Shown: positions 7,217 through 9,548 of the stretch, piece after piece
Layout of the letters: each line of letters begins with the position of its first letter
Position numbering within the stretch: the stretch's first letter is position 1
Assembly: GCA_002501085.1 (NCBI GenBank)
Contig: DLRL01000046.1
Coordinates: 1 to 9,548 of the forward strand
DNA length: 9,548 bases
Direction: 5' to 3'
Origin: Gemmatimonadales bacterium UBA7889
GTDB taxonomy: Bacteria; Gemmatimonadota; Gemmatimonadetes; Longimicrobiales; Gaopeijiaceae
Notes under the pieces: generated by a model
What the model saw: the letters and a program-made list of their open reading frames with translations, nothing else
Database searches by the model: none
Told to the model about the DNA's origin: nothing
Made by a program: the position numbers and the translations under genes

Positions 7217-7872
7217 ACGACACTCGCTTCGTCGGTCATCGCCGCAAGCTTATTGAAGAAATTCAAGCCAAGGGCATCAATGACCTTGAGATACTTCAGT
7301 ATTTCGATATGGTGCCCCGCCATATCTTTATCCCGGAAGTACTATGGCCGCGCGCTTATGAGGATGCTCCTCTCCCGATTGGGTTTGGGCAGACTGCTTC
7401 GCAGCCTTCCCTTCAGGCATATTATCTCCAACTACTTTCGCCTGGCAGGGATGAAAAGGTTCTAGAAATCGGGACTGGGAGCGGATATCTGACTGCGATC
7501 CTCGCGCTCACCGCCGATCGTGTTTATTCGATAGAGCGACTGAGTGAGCTGTCTCAACGTGCTCGCAAGGTGCTCGACTCACTAAGTGCGAATAACGTTG
7601 CTCTGCTTGTGGGGGATGGGACAATTGGATGGAAGAAATTCGCACCATTCGATGTGATCGTTGTATCCGCAGCCTCTCCTTCGATTCCGTCTGCACTTGT
7701 GGATCAACTGGACGAGGGTGGGCGTATGTTGATTCCTGTGGGTTCGAGAGAATCCCAGGAATTGGTCCAGATCAAGAAAACCGGTTTTGTGGTTACAGAA
7801 GAAGTAGTGAAGGGGGCCGTTACTTTTGTTCCACTTCTAGGTCGATTCGCCTGGCAGAGTGAGGGTATGTGA
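7198..7872 (+). CDS. pcm: Protein-L-isoaspartate O-methyltransferase, somewhat divergent
   Basis: Pcm methylates L-isoaspartyl residues in age-damaged proteins using S-adenosylmethionine, beginning their repair. The 224-residue product has the family layout: an N-terminal helical part with VPRHIFIPE, the substrate-site segment GFGQTASQPSLQA (62-74), the SAM-binding motif VLEIGTGSGYLTAILA starting at 88, an acidic turn (SIERL), and the C-terminal LDEGGRMLIPVG and TFVPLLG. In place of the usual GQTISQPY this protein has GQTASQPS, and the usual DGxxGW and TAAPPxIP segments read DGTIGW and SAASPSIP. The core remains intact, so activity is likely though specificity could differ. GTG at 7198 lies inside the end of surE, with GAGGAG eight bases upstream. 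The stop overlaps the next gene by 4 nt. Confidence 0.92.
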   Translation: MGTSPLDDTRFVGHRRKLIEEIQAKGINDLEILQYFDMVPRHIFIPEVLWPRAYEDAPLPIGFGQTASQPSLQAYYLQLLSPGRDEKVLEIGTGSGYLTAILALTADRVYSIERLSELSQRARKVLDSLSANNVALLVGDGTIGWKKFAPFDVIVVSAASPSIPSALVDQLDEGGRMLIPVGSRESQELVQIKKTGFVVTEEVVKGAVTFVPLLGRFAWQSEGM

Positions 7873-8483
7873 CGGAAACAGGAAAGCGGAGTGGGCCCGT
7901 AAGGCGGCTGTATGATTGGGTACTACACTGGGCAGAGACGCCTTATGGTGGGCCAGCGTTATTTGTGCTTGCTCTTGCTGAGTCCTCATTTTTCCCCATA
8001 CCTCCTGACCCGCTGCTGATCGCACTCTGCCTTGGAGCCGCAAGTAAATCCCTGCGGTTCGCCCTTATAGCGACTAGTGCATCCGTTCTCGGTGGAATGA
8101 TCGGGTACGGGATCGGGGCAGGGGCCTGGGATTTGGCCGAACCATGGTTCTATCAATACGTGCCAGGGGTAAGCCCGGAAGCATTTGAGCAAGTACAGGT
8201 GCAATACGATCGCTGGGACTTTTGGGCAATCTTTTTTGCGGGGCTGACACCTATACCGTACAAAGTCTTCACCCTTTCAGCGGGTGTATTTTCGATCAAT
8301 TTCGGAATTTTCGTTGTAGCTTCTGTGCTTAGTAGAAGTCTCCGTTTCTTTGTGCTGGCCGGCTTGATCTTCAAGTTTGGGAGGCCCATCGCTTCATTTA
8401 TCGACCGTTACTTCAATCTTTTAGCCTGGATCTTCGGAATCCTGCTTCTCAGTGGATTTCTTGTGATCGAACTTCTGCTTTAG
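7869..8483 (+). CDS. YqaA-type DedA/VTT-domain membrane protein
   Basis: This 204-residue polytopic membrane protein belongs to the DedA/SNARE-associated (VTT) superfamily and most resembles the YqaA subgroup. The key signatures are ESSFFPIPPD (38-47), near the first re-entrant or membrane segment, and FAGLTPIPYKVF (123-134) before the second hydrophobic block, then SRSLRFF and a C-terminal membrane helix. DedA-family proteins are implicated in flipping or recycling lipid carriers such as undecaprenyl phosphate and phosphatidylethanolamine, and in maintaining membrane potential; the role of this subgroup is not well fixed. GTG at 7869 overlaps the pcm stop by 4 nt (GTGA) with GAGGG upstream. 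It is the last gene of the co-directional cluster. From memory, a YqaA-type gene sits beside surE/pcm in some Proteobacteria as well. Confidence 0.9.
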   Translation: MTETGKRSGPVRRLYDWVLHWAETPYGGPALFVLALAESSFFPIPPDPLLIALCLGAASKSLRFALIATSASVLGGMIGYGIGAGAWDLAEPWFYQYVPGVSPEAFEQVQVQYDRWDFWAIFFAGLTPIPYKVFTLSAGVFSINFGIFVVASVLSRSLRFFVLAGLIFKFGRPIASFIDRYFNLLAWIFGILLLSGFLVIELLL

Positions 8484-8537
8484 TCGTTGATCACCGGGCC
8501 GCACAAGGAGCTTCGTTGTTATCTTGTCGTCATGGTG

Positions 8538-8565
8538 AGCTGGGGCGGGCCTATGAATGCCAGCT
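8538..8565 (+). terminator. Weak hairpin downstream of the YqaA-type gene
   Basis: AGCTGG (8538-8543) pairs with CCAGCT (8560-8565) around a 16-nt loop, 55 nt past the end of the long cluster. No T-run follows, so it is not a clear intrinsic terminator; it could be a processing or attenuation hairpin or chance. Confidence 0.2.
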
Positions 8566-8612
8566 AAGAACCCAAGAGATAACATTATATAAAATAGCGT
8601 AAGTGACAGTCA

Positions 8613-8618
8613 TATAAT
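8613..8618 (+). promoter_or_regulatory. Candidate -10 box for the exported two-domain protein gene
   Basis: A perfect TATAAT lies in a markedly AT-rich stretch (about 8570-8640), 75 nt before the ATG at 8693. I see no good -35 hexamer at 16-18 nt spacing and no extended -10 TGn, so the assignment rests on the -10 alone and on the position after the end of the preceding cluster. Confidence 0.4.
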
Positions 8619-8660
8619 GGTTTATAAATCGTACTGTTCGGTTCAAAGGTAGCTGTTGGG

Positions 8661-8677
8661 TGTTTATCTTGTAAACA
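8661..8677. promoter_or_regulatory. Inverted repeat TGTTTA-N5-TAAACA, possible operator or 5'-UTR hairpin
   Basis: Perfect 6-bp arms TGTTTA (8661-8666) and TAAACA (8672-8677) flank TCTTG. The repeat ends 4 nt before the AGGAGG Shine-Dalgarno (8682-8687). It could be a binding site for a dimeric regulator or a small hairpin affecting ribosome access. An AT-rich 6-bp palindrome can arise by chance, so confidence is limited. Confidence 0.4.
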
Positions 8678-8681
8678 AATC

Positions 8682-8687
8682 AGGAGG
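8682..8687 (+). promoter_or_regulatory. Strong Shine-Dalgarno for the exported two-domain protein
   Basis: AGGAGG lies five bases before the ATG at 8693. It is the strongest ribosome binding site in the window, fixes the start of this gene and suggests efficient translation. Confidence 0.8.
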
Positions 8688-8692
8688 ATTGA

Positions 8693-9442
8693 ATGCTGAA
8701 GAAACTGATGGTCATCTCGTTATTGAGTGGTGCAAGTATCAGTTGCGCAGATGCCCAGACTAGCACGGATGGCCAGGCTAACCCTGGGGCGACACGGATA
8801 TCTATAGCATCGCATAGTGTTCGCTTTAGTGATATTCCTGCGTTTGCTGCCCTCTATAGAGGTGCGGCAGTGCCTGTAATGGAAAATCTAGTGGAAGACG
8901 GAATGATTACGGGTTATGGCGTATGGATGCATAACACGGGCGGCAAGTACAATCTCCGCTGGCATTTAGCAGGTATGGAAGGGACTAATTTTGAACAAGC
9001 TTGGACAGAGATCATTACTGGAATAGGTGCTGTAGATCCCGAAGGACTAGAGGCATTCAACAGGAGTGTTTTAGCTCACAAGGACGAGATCTGGAATCTT
9101 GGTGCTCGGAATGTGGAATCACCAACTGAAGCACCGTATCTGTATGAGAACCTCTTCAAAGTTAATCGAGCTGATTTGCCCAGATGGAATGAACTTTGGG
9201 CTGATGTGCTACCAGCGCTTGATGGAGCAATTTCTGATGGACTCATGAGAGGCTATGTGGTAGAGGAGCATAATACAGGTGGTGAATTCAACTGGAATCT
9301 GGTCGTCTTTTTTGATGATTGGGATACCATCGATGATGCGCAGGTTGTTTTCTTTGAGAACATACCCCTAGATCATGAGATCTGGACGATGGCTATCGCT
9401 CACAAAGATGAACTGTGGGCGCAAATTCCAGACATGAACTGA
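8693..9442 (+). CDS. Exported protein of unknown function with two copies of one alpha/beta domain
   Basis: I do not recognise a named family for this 249-residue protein. Residues 1-21 form a signal peptide (LysLys, hydrophobic core, ADA before Gln22); Cys18 is in a poor lipobox context, so periplasmic or secreted is more likely than lipoprotein. The mature part holds two related units, about 36-134 and 149-242. Aligned segments include EDGMITGYGVWMHNTGG (68-84) with SDGLMRGYVVEEHNTGG (181-197), and AHKDEIW (128-134) with AHKDELW (236-242), at offsets of 113 and 108 residues. Each unit has an amphipathic helix before a conserved Pro (61 and 174), and a beta strand with HNTGG. This resembles a ferredoxin-like dimeric alpha-beta barrel fused in tandem (inference). 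The protein is rich in Trp, Asp and Glu. The gene has its own 209-nt upstream region and a strong RBS, so it is probably transcribed independently. Confidence 0.85.
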   Translation: MLKKLMVISLLSGASISCADAQTSTDGQANPGATRISIASHSVRFSDIPAFAALYRGAAVPVMENLVEDGMITGYGVWMHNTGGKYNLRWHLAGMEGTNFEQAWTEIITGIGAVDPEGLEAFNRSVLAHKDEIWNLGARNVESPTEAPYLYENLFKVNRADLPRWNELWADVLPALDGAISDGLMRGYVVEEHNTGGEFNWNLVVFFDDWDTIDDAQVVFFENIPLDHEIWTMAIAHKDELWAQIPDMN

Positions 9443-9548
9443 AGTAGAGGGACTTCACGGGCATGGCCCCCTGTCAGCTACGAATACGAAGCAGGTATGT
9501 GTTAGGTGATACAGGCTGAAGTCTATCTAGAATAGTATTTTGCCTCCG
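9443..9548. other. Right-edge intergenic tail with no recognisable gene
   Basis: The last 106 nt contain no convincing coding sequence. Short imperfect hairpins are visible (GGGC-ATG-GCCC near 9459, and a CTAT/ATAG pair near 9523-9535 followed by TTTT), but none is a convincing terminator. Confidence 0.5.

Noticed and set aside
9515..9545. Hairpin with TTTT near the right edge as a terminator
   Set aside because: The stem (CTAT/ATAG) is only 4 bp and AT-rich, and the T-run is short; not distinguishable from chance.

Overview
This window reads as a bacterial chromosome segment of moderate GC content (by eye roughly half). It is tightly packed with housekeeping genes on the + strand, flanked by accessory genes for secreted or envelope proteins. 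The lineage is probably Gemmatimonadota or a related environmental group. That is inference, based on an S9 prolyl-oligopeptidase tail, an apparent kinase start of the style I remember from that phylum (MSDTAARLNAALE...), and the general character of the proteins. No rRNA or other marker gene is present to settle it.

Left flank (1-1820): the 3' end of an S9-family serine peptidase is followed 4 nt later by an SD-preceded ATG. That ATG opens a very short reading frame resembling the first residues of a Ser/Thr protein kinase, which breaks off where the next gene ends. Convergent to these lies a minus-strand gene for a lipoprotein M23 metallopeptidase with two C-terminal SH3-like domains.

Centre (1821-8483): one long co-directional cluster. 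DUF512 radical SAM protein, der, plsY and gpsA are joined by 4-nt start/stop overlaps. A 37-nt gap leads to a small MerR-type regulator and then surE. surE overlaps pcm by 19 nt, and pcm overlaps a YqaA/DedA-type membrane protein gene by 4 nt. GpsA makes sn-glycerol-3-phosphate and PlsY acylates it, so the two steps are adjacent. Der serves 50S ribosome maturation. SurE and Pcm are nucleotide- and protein-repair or survival functions that are often paired. Several start codons are GTG, and start/stop overlaps suggest translational coupling along most of the cluster.

Right flank (8484-9548): a 209-nt AT-rich intergenic stretch carries a perfect TATAAT, a 6-5-6 inverted repeat and a strong Shine-Dalgarno. 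It precedes an exported protein I cannot assign to a named family, built of two divergent copies of one domain (shared HNTGG and AHKDE-hydrophobic-W motifs). The last 106 nt hold no recognisable gene.

I see no CRISPR array, tRNA, rRNA, insertion sequence or phage gene. The centre is ordinary core genome. The points most worth a second look are the apparent truncated kinase start at 228-~280 and the duplicated-domain exported protein at 8693-9442.
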